From contig NC_090175.1 in assembly GCF_024679245.1 (NCBI RefSeq), positions 47,015,153 to 47,079,152 on the forward strand: a stretch of DNA of 64,000 nt, in the 5' to 3' direction. Below the pieces are notes generated by a model. That model worked only from the letters and a program-made list of their open reading frames with translations. It had not been told where the DNA came from and made no database searches. Made by a program: the position numbers and the translations under genes. Source of the DNA: Pseudorasbora parva (Eukaryota > Chordata > Actinopteri > Cypriniformes > Gobionidae). Shown here one piece after another: positions 1 through 10,720 of this stretch (the stretch's first letter is position 1; each line of letters starts with the position of its first letter).

Positions 1-16
1 CACACACACACACACA
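1..16. repeat. (CA)n microsatellite, cut by window edge
   Basis: The window opens inside a run of CA dinucleotides; its full length lies to the left. Confidence 0.9.
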
Positions 17-1479
17 TACCATCAAAACATTTTCCTTAGAAGCAGTCAAAAATAAAAAGTTTGCAGGGCAACAGATGACTTAATCAGGTAATTTTGAGGT
101 ATTATTACATTTAAATTAAATATAAATTCAATATACCCCCTCCCCACCATACATGCACACCATAAAGAACAGTTTTTAAACAAGAGGGATAAATTCACCC
201 AGTGGTTAGAAAATATAGGCAATAATGCTATTAGGACAATAACGGTTTATCACCAATGTCTCCCAAAACAGGGTTGCACTGTGGTAAATGTGCCATCTGA
301 ATGATACACATACTATCATTCTCATGTTATCTTGATTCTCTTGCTTTTATGACATAATTTGCTCCTCCTACCAACAGCAACATCTCCAGCATTATCTGGA
401 TCTGGTCCATAGTAGAAACGTCAGCAGCAATCATTTTCTAATCTCTATATCAAGTTTAATTGTTTTTCCAAAATTACTAGCCACTCAGCATTTTCAATGG
501 CTACAATTTTGACATTTATATTATGGGGAAAAACTGCCATATACATATTTTAATATTATCTCATAATTTGGCAGCAGGTATATTAGGCTGCTGTCACTTT
601 AAGACCTGACGCACGGATCCATTTTTCTAATATATATATTTTTTCTCAACTGTTTATGTTCACTTAAAACATAACTGACTGTGTTTACGTGAATACTTGC
701 CAAGACTGGCATTTTGACATCCTTTTGTGTTTGACTGTTTAAGTGCAATAAGCAATTAGTACTGAGAGGCAGTATATGCACACAAAATCTGTGCGAATGA
801 GTAAAATACACAATACACACAATCCCAAGCCGAAATTCAAGCAGTGACATCAACATTATTCATCCATAGCCAATGAAAGGAGTGAGTACATATGTGTGGT
901 AAATATATACCACAATTAAACTTAAGTTTAAGCATAAATAACATGCAATAAGGTTGTGGTGAATATTTTAACCATTAACAAACAACTCCATTTAATTCAT
1001 AGGGAAATAATTATTGACCGGTACATATGGGAAGCAAACAGTACGAGACATCAGCTGTTAAATCTGACCAAATTCCTTAAATAAAGCAAACAAAATGTAT
1101 AAATAGATTGAGACTGCCTCATCTGACCTCAACAAAAACCAAGAGAAGGGGACTTTAAAAAAGATCAGATCAATCTGTCAACATGCAGGTAACACGTTAA
1201 GCTGTTACACAGTAAAGCTAAAAACAGCTAAGACCTACTGTAGTTCTGGTCTTCTGCTTCTACGTGACCCTAGCACATCTTAATTATTGTATAGGAAGGC
1301 CTAACATAGAATTTTGAACCCGCTTTCCAAATACCATCAATAATAGTTTCCAAAACATCACTGAAACCAAAAGATCAGAATCATGCCATGCAAAATTCGG
1401 CCTCAAAACCATCCAGATGCGGCCTCCCTTAAGCATTACATCCTTGCAAACAAAAAAAAATGCTGCATTTAATACCATT
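17..1479. other. AT-rich non-coding stretch, nothing recognised
   Basis: No open frame here resembles a protein, and I see no clear terminal inverted repeats. If the exchanger at 8949-9857 (minus strand) continues to the left, this may be one of its introns. Confidence 0.5.
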
Positions 1480-2190
1480 GTCATGGTTCTGTTTGTGTTT
1501 GGACTTTCAGTTTGTATTTTGATTCATTCCTGTGTTCCTATGATCGGTTCCCCACCACTCCTTTGTTTCTAATGGTTGGTTAGCCTCCTTAGTTCAGTTC
1601 AGCTGTGTTTAGTCAATCACCTTGTTAATCTCATTTGCTCTGTGTATTTAAGCCTTCAGTCATCACTATTTTAGCATCTATTCACTGGCTTCCTATTCAA
1701 TTTAGAGTTGATTTTAAATTCCTTATTTTTAAGGCCTTGTCTGGCCATGCACCAAGGTATTCAAGCAATCTTCTTGTGCCTTACTGTCCCACTAGGGCAC
1801 TTAGATCTTCTACTCACTTGCTCTTAACTGTGCCTCGGTGTCGCTATAAATCAAAGGGTGATCGGGCCTTTTCGGTGGCTGGACCCGAGCTTTGGAATGG
1901 TCTCCCCGATCATGTGAGGTCTACTCCTTCATTAGGCAATTTTAAATCTACTCTTAAATTGTATTTTTATTCTTTAGCATTTGAAAACCTGTCATTATTT
2001 TGTGGAGATCTGCTTTGTACTATGTACAGCACTTTGGATCAATCCATTGTGTTTAAATGTTCTTTATAAATAAATGTTGTTCAGTTCTCCCTCAGTGTTT
2101 GTCTTTGTCAATTTTAATGTGTTTGATACATAGTCTGTGATAGTTTGCTAAGTATTGTTATTAAAGTTCCTGTTCTTCGTCATCTTCATG
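1480..2190 (+). repeat. Dispersed repeat split by a LINE 3' fragment
   Basis: Positions 1480-1658 and 2088-2190 look like two halves of one dispersed repeat: the left part ends in CTCTGTGTATTTAAGCC and the right part runs through ATTAAAGTTCCTGTTCTTCG. The LINE fragment at 1650-2075 lies between them. I recognise the flanks only as high-copy-looking sequence and cannot name the family. Confidence 0.45.
1650..2075 (+). pseudogene. 3' end of a LINE ORF2 (L2/Rex1-like)
   Basis: The plus-strand frame at 1635-2069 carries the typical C-terminal end of a fish non-LTR retrotransposon ORF2, downstream of the reverse transcriptase core. Visible signatures are HWLPIQFRVDFK, a LLVPYCPTRALRSS-like stretch, GDRAFSVAGPELWNGLP and a final FKSTLKLYF. 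No endonuclease or catalytic RT motif is present, so this is a 5'-truncated copy, the usual product of incomplete target-primed reverse transcription. It ends in an A-rich TTTATAAATAAATG tail. The clade (L2, Rex1/Babar or another) cannot be fixed from this part alone. Confidence 0.75.
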
Positions 2191-2297
2191 AGCTTTCATC
2201 AGCACATTTTAAGATAACCATATCCAATAAATAAGCAGTAAATCAACCATATACTTAAAAAAAAAAAAAATCCAATTGCAATTAAAAATTTTACAGA

Positions 2298-2495
2298 CAC
2301 TGTAAAAAAAAAATCAGGTCTCTAATTGAAAACTTTCTAGTGACTGATTACACCTACATTTTTCAGTTTGCCAAATTGAATTTCTGTGAATTGATTAAAT
2401 TTAATTCACAGAAATTCAATTAGGCCAACTGAAAAATTAAGATGTGATCAGTCACTTGAAAATGTTCAATTAGAGACCAGATTTTATTTCCAGTG
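2298..2495. repeat. Palindromic MITE with CACTG ends
   Basis: The segment starts CACTGTAAAA and ends CAGTG. The two halves are near-complementary around ATTTCTGTGAATTGATTAAA and its inverse. The element at 31470-31711 has the same arms (TTTTCTAGTGACTGAT and complement) and clearly belongs to the same family. Confidence 0.75.
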
Positions 2496-2724
2496 TAATA
2501 CACTAAAACATATGAGGAATGGTGAAAAGTTATGATTATATTAATATTTAATTACATGTAAGTTTTTATGACTTAGTGCCAAAAAGTTAAATATTAAAAA
2601 ATATTTAAACTCAAAATCAAAAAGGGAAACAAGGCTATCAGCAGCAAACACATTTTCTGTTAGTTTATTTTATGATATAAAAAAGTGTAAATCACTTGCA
2701 TGCTATTGCCACTTGTTTGTTTAG

Positions 2725-2801
2725 TTGCTTTTATTGCTCTCCTCATTTGTAAGTCATTTGGGATAAAAGCATCTGCTAAATGATTAAATGTAAATGGATA
2801 T
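2725..2801 (+). repeat. LINE/SINE 3' tail module
   Basis: CATTTGTAAGTCATTTGGGATAAAAGCATCTGCTAAATG matches the 3' tail shared by many fish LINEs and the SINEs that use them. A reverse-oriented relative lies near 21820-21870. Confidence 0.6.
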
Positions 2802-2880
2802 CATTTTACGCATTACTTCATTGGTTTTTCCAAAATGAGTTTTAGGAGTGAGTGAAAGCTCTACTCCTAAAGGGTTCAAA

Positions 2881-3270
2881 TAAGCTCTATTAAAATAAGT
2901 AGTTGCCCAGTGGGGTGGCAGCACCAACAGTGTCCTCATGAGAAAACCGCTTGGCTCAGTAGAGACACACGAGCAGCCTTAATTAAGCCTAATCAGCCCA
3001 GTAGAACATAGAGGGCTTAAGCACGTTTTGGTTGTGATTAGCAGGTCCTGCCATTTTCTCTTTTCACATTCCTCCCTCCCCAGCTTTGGTCTTCCTGCAG
3101 GTGGAGGATAAGCTCTGAGCGATGCCTGTGGAAATAGAGCTGAGCTCTGTGTGCTCAGCGAGCTTTAAAGCAGAGGTCAGCCAACCGGAGACCAGCTCGC
3201 TGTAACATTAACGGACTTCCTGCTGCTTGGCCAACACTCTTAAATGTCTGAGTTAAGGCTGGTCAGGCTG
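2881..3270. promoter_or_regulatory. GC-richer, non-repetitive segment; possible conserved element
   Basis: This ~390 bp stretch is less AT-rich than its surroundings and shows no repeat signature. It holds homeodomain-type words (TTAATTAAG, CCTAATCAGCC, GTGATTAGCAGG) and E-box-like CAGCTG-type sequence. A regulatory role for the nearby exchanger is only inference. Confidence 0.2.
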
Positions 3271-3420
3271 AGAATGAAAACTGCATTAGTGTTATGTTTA
3301 TTCTACCTACTTTCCAACTGCCATGAACGTTACTGCTAAAGCTCACGCTTTAAAGTCAGATGGATTCTGATTGGCTGTCAATGATTTTATATCTCATAAG
3401 AGTCTCTCTCTTTTATCCCC

Positions 3421-3444
3421 CCCCCCCCCCCACACACACACACT
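3421..3444. repeat. poly-C / (CA)n low complexity
   Basis: A run of C residues is followed by CA repeats. Confidence 0.85.
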
Positions 3445-3734
3445 TTAAATGTGGTTCAAACATTATCATCCCCCTGTGTCATTGTTATAGCTATTCTCAT
3501 ATAAGTTAGAGCATTTTTTTAATCTTTTTCGTTTTAGTTATTGAAGTTGATGTTGAAATTGATATTTTACCACCACCACATTATTTTAATATATATAAAA
3601 TAAGTCACCAAACGGTCAAAAAAGATCAGTTAAATTTACTGGTGTTTAAAGCAACCCCTGTTAAACATGGTAAAAGAATTGAGGTAAAAAAAGAAATTCC
3701 TGAGGGTGCATATTTTACTGCATTTCTTTTACAA

Positions 3735-4860
3735 AGCACAGGTATTGTGGGGACTGTCCCCATTCATCTCAAAGGCAGCTGCATGAATATGTGAATCAAA
3801 ATCATCTTTGCCCAGACCTTTGGAGCTATTGGCAGCACCCCAACAAGCACATTTTTAAGCATTTTACTAGCAACTGAGTCCTCAAGGAAAGAAAAGAATC
3901 AGTTGTTTTGGCCTTCAGTTGTCTGGGAGAGCTACTCTGGAGCCATAATGACAGATGTTTCAGCAGGCACACACAGTACACAACAGCTTCAAATCTAAGA
4001 GGATGACCTGTCGACATCATATGAAAATATTAGAAAATAAACAATTGACCTTGGGAAACCTTAAATGTATTGGTGGTAAAAAACAACAACAAAACAGAAA
4101 TGTTTTCCAGCATCTCAAAGACAAAGCACATTTAAGAAATGTTAAATAACTTTGTCATCGCATTTCACAGGTACCCTTACACAAGACACAGATGCTGAAA
4201 ATGAAGTCAATGGGATCAAGGGCAGTCTTACCAAAGAGCAGATAATGAACTTTGCAGAGTAACAGTTTTAGCAATTAGTTGGTCCAATTAGCATGCTGGA
4301 TCCATGCAATGCCACCATTACAGTACTATATATAGTACTGCAAGCACTCAAAAAATAAATAAATATACAGTATGTCACTGTGGAGTCACTGATTTTTTGT
4401 GCAAAAGCTTGCATATTATTCATACCTTTCATTCACTTCATCATCCTCAATTACAGAAATTATTTAAAAGACTAAACATATATCAAAGTCCCCCACTAAC
4501 TAACTCAATAAGTCTGCATTAGTCAGTATATAACAATGGGTAAACAGACTGTCCGTTACATCACAAAAGCAACTGAGCAAGGTTCCCATTAGTCTCCTGG
4601 CCTGATGCCTTTACTAATGAAGATAATTCAACATGATGTAACAGAAGATGCTGAATCATCTTTGTTTCAAATGAATACAGCAAAAGATTTTTTTGTGCAC
4701 GCACATCAGTGAGAAATACAGACAGACCGACTGGTTAAAAGGTCCAAAATCTTGTGGACTTCATTCCAGATTGAATCATATGGGTCATCTGGGAATTTGA
4801 ACTCTATAGTGTCTCTCAGCAAGGGTCCTGAAGTTAACCAGAGAAAGCGTGAGCACACTA
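3735..4860. other. Exon-like fragments of unknown identity
   Basis: Three short stretches look protein-like and sit beside possible splice acceptors. On the minus strand, about 4722-4848, a frame after CTTTCTCTGG..TTCAG reads through EFKFPDDPYDSIWNEVHK. On the minus strand, about 3735-3825, a frame reads GLGKDDFDSHIHAAAFEMNG to a stop. On the plus strand, about 4170-4263, a frame after CGCATTTCACAG reads through NGIKGSLTKEQIMNFAE to a stop. Each is only 28-40 codons, so open frames of this length arise easily by chance. I recognise no family. They could be small exons of the exchanger's cytoplasmic loop, of another gene, or nothing. Confidence 0.15.
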
Positions 4861-5115
4861 AAGAGGCTTAAGGTGACAGGTAACCAATTTTAGATACAGA
4901 GATATTCAAGGATTCACAAATTCCCTCACACAACACCAGGTTCTCACACTCTCCCCTCTTTACTTTTCATATAAAGCTAAATATCCTTAAACACTCAGAA
5001 GTATGCCAGCATGTATTCTAAGCATTTAGATATTATATAACTAGAAAGTCAAATGCACTACTTATTTTTTCAGTCAGAGGGAACATAGTATATTATAAAG
5101 TGCCACAAAAGGAAT

Positions 5116-5385
5116 TACACCCTTAAAAATAAAGGTGCCAGGAAGAACCAAAAATGGGGTTTAACAGTGATGCCATACAAGAACCATTTTTTGGTCCCCA
5201 AAGAACTGTTTTGTGAAAGGTTCTTTAAAGAAAAAAATTTCTAACCATTTTATAGTCTACATAACATTTTTGCACTACAAAGAACCTTTTGTGCAATGGA
5301 AAGATTCTTTGGATATTAACGGTTCTTCATGGAACCATACACCCTGCAAAAGAACCATTTAAGAACCTTTATTTTTAAGAGTGTA
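5116..5385. repeat. MITE with TACACnCTTAAAAATAAAGG ends
   Basis: The left end reads TACACCCTTAAAAATAAAGG and the right end is the inverted TACACTCTTAAAAATAAAGG. Internal AAGAACCATTT-type words also recur in inverted orientation. It is a short non-autonomous DNA transposon with no coding capacity. Confidence 0.8.
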
Positions 5386-6858
5386 TGAAACCTATATTGC
5401 AATGATTTGCAATCATTTTTTGATTTAATTTTTTTAATTATTTTATAAATTTAGATACACATCTGCTTTCCTTAAAATACATACACATTTTTGCTAATCA
5501 TTTAAAAGGTTTCAAAATATCCATAGTGCGCAGCACGGTGTAATTCATAATTTGTCGGTAACACTATTTTACAGTGTCCTTGTTACATATGTTAAATGAA
5601 CTTACCATAGTAATAACAGTAAATTATGCATAATTATGCAACTAACCCTCAACCGCATCCTAATCCCTAACCCAGTAAGTACATGTAGTTAATTGATATT
5701 ATTCAGTCCTTAAATATATAATTACACTTTAACAATGACACCTTAAAATAAATTGTAACCAAATTGTCTTTCAGTTTATTGTCTATTGTAGGACAGACAG
5801 TGAGAAAGGTTGTTGTAATGTTCGCTATTCCCTCAAAAGTCTTCTTCAGAAGGCAGGTCAATTCCCTAAGCACTAAGAGTCTTTTTCCTTTGGTTGGCGT
5901 CACCCTTTCTAAGCAGTTGATTTGGGATTACAAAGGATTTCAGGTTGGGAGTCATAAACCAGAAACAGAGATGAAGATATCCACCATGATTCAGGACATA
6001 CATTAGACACTAACAGATACAAAGGTACTCCCGTGAAAGAAATCTGATGTTGTGATTAAAAAGCGTACCGGTTTCCCAAAATACTCTATATTTGAGTGCA
6101 GTTTAAAAAAGAACAGGACACCTGTCTATACTTAGCAGTACTAAAAGGATCACATCTTATTGGATTAACCCGAGCTTCGGCTAAAGGAGCAAAGAGCACA
6201 TGTACCAGCTGCCCTATACCAAACCCCTGACTATTAATTTTAATTTTAGACGTCTCTCTAAACCAAAGCCATTTTTCATTCCAATCCCGAAGGATGAAAA
6301 TCATTTGTAAAGTGCTCTACCTTTTTTCCTTAAGAGCATATCTATTTAGTTGTGTGAATAAATTCTGAATGAAAAGTGGGACATTTATGAAACATGTTCA
6401 CAAGCTTTCTGGAATCATATTTCCATTGTACTGCCGTGACATTCCTACATTCAAAAAGCAATCTACCAGCAAAGAGCAATCTAACACTATGAATGTGGGT
6501 TTATATAGATAACACGATACTAATGGTTCTTAAAAGTAATGTATTTGCCCTTGGTGCATTACTAAGAAGCCTATCAAAGCAGCGCGGTAGGCTGATTCAC
6601 CTGTGTTCCATATGTGGGACAAACTGCCTCTGCAAACAACAAATCCGACTCCAGCTGTTTGAACGAAACACAGCAGGTTGGACAAGTAATGGAGATACAA
6701 ACGAGAGCTATGATCCTGAACTGGCTTCATATGGGCCTAAACTATACTAATAATACATACACCACTAAACTCATATATCCAGATTCATGTTAATTTGGCA
6801 ATGCATAGCATACAGTCATTCATTGTTTTATATCACCTCTAGTAGTGGGTCAACATAC

Positions 6859-7162
6859 ACAGTGGCCCCAAAACCATTTGGACACTTTTGGACAGTTAAG
6901 TCCAGTTTAAAAATGCCTGAATGCAACTGCATTAGGGACTTCTAAAAATACATTAACCATCTGCACCCGAGGTCATTTTACTAATGTCTGACAACCAGAA
7001 AGTTTTTCAAATACTTAATTTTTAAATGGTTTATTTATTGTTTTAGCACTTCTTATTACATAATTTCAATTAAAAGTGTGCCACTTGGTTTGCTGTTTTT
7101 TTTTCTAACTATATTTATACTTTATATGTGGCTAAATTGTCTAAACTTTTTGGGGCCACAGT
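6859..7162. repeat. MITE with CAGTGGCCCCAAAA ends
   Basis: CAGTGGCCCCAAAACCATTT on the left is matched by the inverted CTGTGGCCCCAAAAAGTTTA on the right. The interior is AT-rich and non-coding. The ends resemble Tc1/mariner-derived miniature elements. Confidence 0.65.
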
Positions 7163-7678
7163 AAGTTTATGCCAAAGAATGACAATAAAGAAATTCTAAG
7201 AGAATCAAGATAAATATAAAAAATAGCTGCAAGTATTGTGTACATTTATGTTCCTTGTGCCAGTCAGATTTATGCTTATCAATAATGATAATTTGATATA
7301 CAAACAGCTTTAAAAATGTCCACCCAGTCATTTTTGGTGTTTGGCCTATAATGCACTTATAATATTCTTTGATGGACACACATACAAAAAAACTGAACAA
7401 TTCAAAAACAGTTTTTGTAAATCTCTAGAATCCACCATATATAAAACAAGTGAGCACTGCAAAGTTTGTCAGGGGAACATAAAAGTTTTACCTCCAATTT
7501 TTCCATTTCCATTGCATTTTTTGTTATCATCACCATGTCCCTTTAGGGGCTCCATACAAGTGCATAATATTTCAAAGTTCTTATTGCACAATGGTGTATT
7601 ATAGAGGAAATTTTATTAGGAAAATAGATTTTCCTAATCAGTATTTGTATTGTTTTTAAAACAAGATTGCAAAAACTG

Positions 7679-7909
7679 GGGCCTATTGCACAAAACTAGG
7701 ATAAGGGATTAAGACAGGATATTTTGGTGATCCTGGCTCAATTTATCCGCTAATATACAGTTATCTTTCTTTATCGATATCTTTCTTGGTGTGAGTGTAC
7801 CTTCAGGGTACGTTTACACGACAGCGGTGTACTACATGTTACATACAGATGACAAGATCACCAAGATACCCTGGCTTAATCCTTTATCCTAGTTTTGTGC
7901 AATAGGCCC
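7679..7909. repeat. Harbinger-like MITE with CTG target duplication
   Basis: Both ends carry GGGCCTATTGCACAAAACTA followed by further near-identical sequence (GGATAARGGATTAAGMCAGG), giving inverted repeats of about 55 bp. A CTG flanks each side (7676-7678 and 7910-7912), so the filled site is CTG-element-CTG. A 3-bp CWG duplication and GGG-starting ends fit fish PIF/Harbinger elements. There is no ORF, so it would need a transposase in trans. Confidence 0.8.
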
Positions 7910-7989
7910 CTGGTGTTAATCTCAGTTTATTGTTCTTAACCTACAGGCAAACATTTATTTTTTCTTTAAACATATATGTAACAACATTT

Positions 7990-8920
7990 TGTGAGGTTTA
8001 TGCTTAAAACCCTTACTTTCTTTGTTAAAAAATATATATTGAAGTTTTGTTTCTAAAGTAAAATTATTTTGTTTGAAGGATGATATAAGATTTTTTTCAC
8101 TGCAAAACAAGACTGGTTGTCACAAATTGAGAATTGAACCACAAAACCAACTCCAAGAACTGAGGTATATAGTATCAACAAAGCTAATTGTGCCAGGAAA
8201 AAATAAAAATACATCTCACTTGAGATGTCTGGCTGCTAAAACAGTTTTTAGCAAAAGGGTTTTATATCTTCAGCATCTTGCCTCATCTCTACTACTTTTG
8301 CTCTGCTGTCTGTCTCAGGGGTTCTGGTCTTACTCAGCTGAATGTGTGAGCAGTGTTGTCTGCCCTGTCCAGGTGACACTTGATATAATGCCTAATCCGG
8401 CTCATGGAGGTGATAAAACCGTCTGTGTTCTTTTCATTGGGAACGCTGATTCTCAGCCAATATTCGGGTTCAACTCCCATTGTTACAATAGTTCTGTTGT
8501 AATTGCACAAGACCACTAGAAATTCCCAAAATGCACCATCAAAACCAGTGAGCATTGAAGTTTATCGGGGCAACACAGGTTTTTCCTCCTATCTCATATT
8601 TTTTCATAAGTGTTTATTGCACAGTGGTGTATTTTAGAGCAAAGTAGTTAAATACTAGTTATAGCACTTCAAATTCATCTTCATGATATACCAGTGGTCC
8701 TCCAACATTTTCACTTGAAGGCCCCTACTGTAAATAATATAATTTTAACAGAACTATACTATATAATCTGTCAAGTCTGTATGTCTGTCGACTGTCTAGC
8801 TGATCTATCTGTGGTCCACACAGTTGAAAACCACAGTGATATACTGATTCCTAACAGGAGTGGAAGGAGAAACATCAGTAATTCACATTCACTTACTGCC
8901 ACCTTTGACCTGGGAAGCAG
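7990..8920. other. Non-coding, no feature recognised
   Basis: The plus-strand open frame at 8073-8519 has no protein-like motif. I treat the region as intron or flank of the exchanger gene. Confidence 0.5.
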
Positions 8921-8948
8921 ATCATTCACCTGCAATAATGCAACTCAC

Positions 8949-9857
8949 CTTTGGAGGAGCTTCAATGTCGTCCACTTGATTCCTGAGTAGTTTAGTCTTG
9001 ATCAAAGTCTCTACAGACACGTTGTACTTCATAAAAGTGACATAGCTAGCGTAACAGCATAACAGTCCAATGCTCTCCCCATAGGTAATGTGGTTATCCA
9101 GGAAGAAGACAATAAGCATAATTAGTCCAATGATATAAAAGGTGACATCTCTAAACAGAGGCCACCAAGTGAGGTTGAGAATTTCACGTGAAAATATAGC
9201 ACACATCCCGATCACGAACAAGATGTTGAAGACAGCAGAACCCACAATGGTCCCGATGCCCACGTTGCTGTGTGAGACGAACACACCGATCACAGAGGTG
9301 AAGAGCTCGGGTGCAGAGCCTCCAGCGGCCATGAAAGTGGCACCCGCCACGTCATCTGAAATCTCAAGTTTTTCTGTGATCACGGTGAGTGCGGGGACAA
9401 AGAACTCGTCGCACACGATAGCGAGGGCGATGAACATGTACATCATGCCGAACATATGCAGCACGACAGCACCTTGCCTCCTCTCCTCCAGCGTGAACAG
9501 ATCCTCAGGATAGTCTCCCTGGGCGTGTTCGTCGGTCGAGGCCATGGCGATGGGCATATCTTCTGAAACATTATGCTCTTCGTCGGAAGAAAGAACAGTT
9601 CTTTGTGGCACTGGCTCTGCAAGTCCCTCATAGTTGGCGAGAGAAGTGAGTGGCATCCATCTCGGGAACGGGCCCAAAGTGAGGGTAAAGGCACTCCAGG
9701 TCAGGAACAATGTGAGAGCAGAGAGGCTCAGGATAAAACCAAAAATCCGTGAAGGACGTAGTTTCCTCTTGACATGCTGCAATCGGAGGCGCTTGCTGTT
9801 CCGCTGCAGAGGGGTGCAATTTGACCCCTGTTTGATGCTGGGGAACGTGGGATCCAT
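8949..9857 (-). CDS. K+-dependent Na+/Ca2+ exchanger (NCKX1/NCKX2-like), first coding exon
   Basis: The exon encodes residues 1-303 of an SLC24 exchanger of the NCKX1/NCKX2 branch, which moves Na+ in against Ca2+ and K+ out across the plasma membrane. ATG at 9857 has a good context (ACAATGG). Residues 40-58 form a signal or first membrane segment, and N96-V-S is an extracellular glycosylation site. The conserved [16 protein letters not shown] lies at 115-130. The alpha-1 repeat [17 protein letters not shown] (172-188) includes the ion-coordinating Glu184, followed by [18 protein letters not shown] and further membrane segments to ~278. The donor AAG|GTGAGT follows codon 303. NCKX3/NCKX4 have different residues here (GSSAPE, CIIG), so they are excluded. 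The cytoplasmic loop and alpha-2 repeat are absent and should lie beyond the left edge. Retinal expression is family knowledge, not seen here. I cannot choose between slc24a1 and slc24a2. Confidence 0.93.
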
Positions 9858-10009
9858 TGTTGATGGGCAGCTCAGGGGTCTGGTGGTCCGAAATCTATGG
9901 AGTGCCGGTCATGGCTACACTCCTACTCTACTTAAACCTGACAGGAACAAAGTACTCCCCGATTCCTCGTAGGGTCCAGAATCTCTAATGGTTTCCTCAT
10001 AATAATCTC
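9858..10009 (-). other. 5' UTR part of the exchanger exon
   Basis: On the minus strand a plausible acceptor (TGTGTTTCAG, ending at about 10010) lies ~150 bp before the start codon. The coding exon probably includes this leader and is spliced to an upstream non-coding exon. Confidence 0.5.
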
Positions 10010-10059
10010 TGAAACACAACATATCACAAGAAAGTGCAGGAGAGAATGATTATTCTGGA

Positions 10060-10108
10060 TCAAAACAATTTTGCATTTATATAAAATATATATATAATAT
10101 AATATTAT

Positions 10109-10139
<31 letters not shown>

Positions 10140-10720
10140 TCTATATATGTATATAACAATTCAGAACATCATAATATCATAATTACAAGTTTTTCATAAT
10201 TTACAAAACATCAAATTTCAGTATGACTGAATGGCATGAAGATCCATTGTATTTTTTCATATGCAAAACACAAAAAGGTGTTTTGAAGATTGTTGTCATT
10301 TTTCCAAAATATATTATTTTATGTTCCATGAGGTGGACAGTAGTGAAGTATTTTTACTTTGCTTAAGTACATTTTTCAAGTGTCTGTACTTTATCAGTGT
10401 TTTTCTTTGGAAAACTTTTACTTAGTTTATTTAGCACTTTGAGATTTTGTTTAATATAAAGTACGTTATAACAAATAAAATGTATTATTATTATTACTTC
10501 ACTACATTCCAAAGCATAATGTCATATTTTTTACTGCACTACATTTGATTAATAAAAGTATTTTGTTGTTTTTTTACCTTTACTTAAGTACATTAAAAGT
10601 GTAGAACTTTCTTACTAGTAGTAAAGTAACATTTTGAATAATTAACTTTATTTGAATTACTTAAAGAAAGTACTAGATTTCTAATGTAATTAAGTATTAG
10701 ATTAAATTTGATATGAAACA
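10060..10720. repeat. AT-rich simple sequence and dispersed 'AAGTA' repeat
   Basis: Positions 10076-10155 are irregular (TA)n/(TATC)n. From about 10330 there is a widespread fish repeat rich in ACTTTTACTT and TTAAGTACATT; relatives lie at 21880-22060 and 44500-44670. A LINE-type tail (ATAAAGTACGTTATAACAAA, then (TTA)n) sits at 10455-10498. Confidence 0.6.

Noticed and set aside
8073..8519. 148-codon plus-strand ORF as a gene
   Set aside because: Composition is not protein-like, no domain is recognisable, and no splice context or repeat protein was seen.
1..8948. Second half of the exchanger (alpha-2 repeat GTSIPDLITS-like)
   Set aside because: I looked for the highly conserved alpha-2 repeat on the minus strand and found nothing, so it must lie outside the window.
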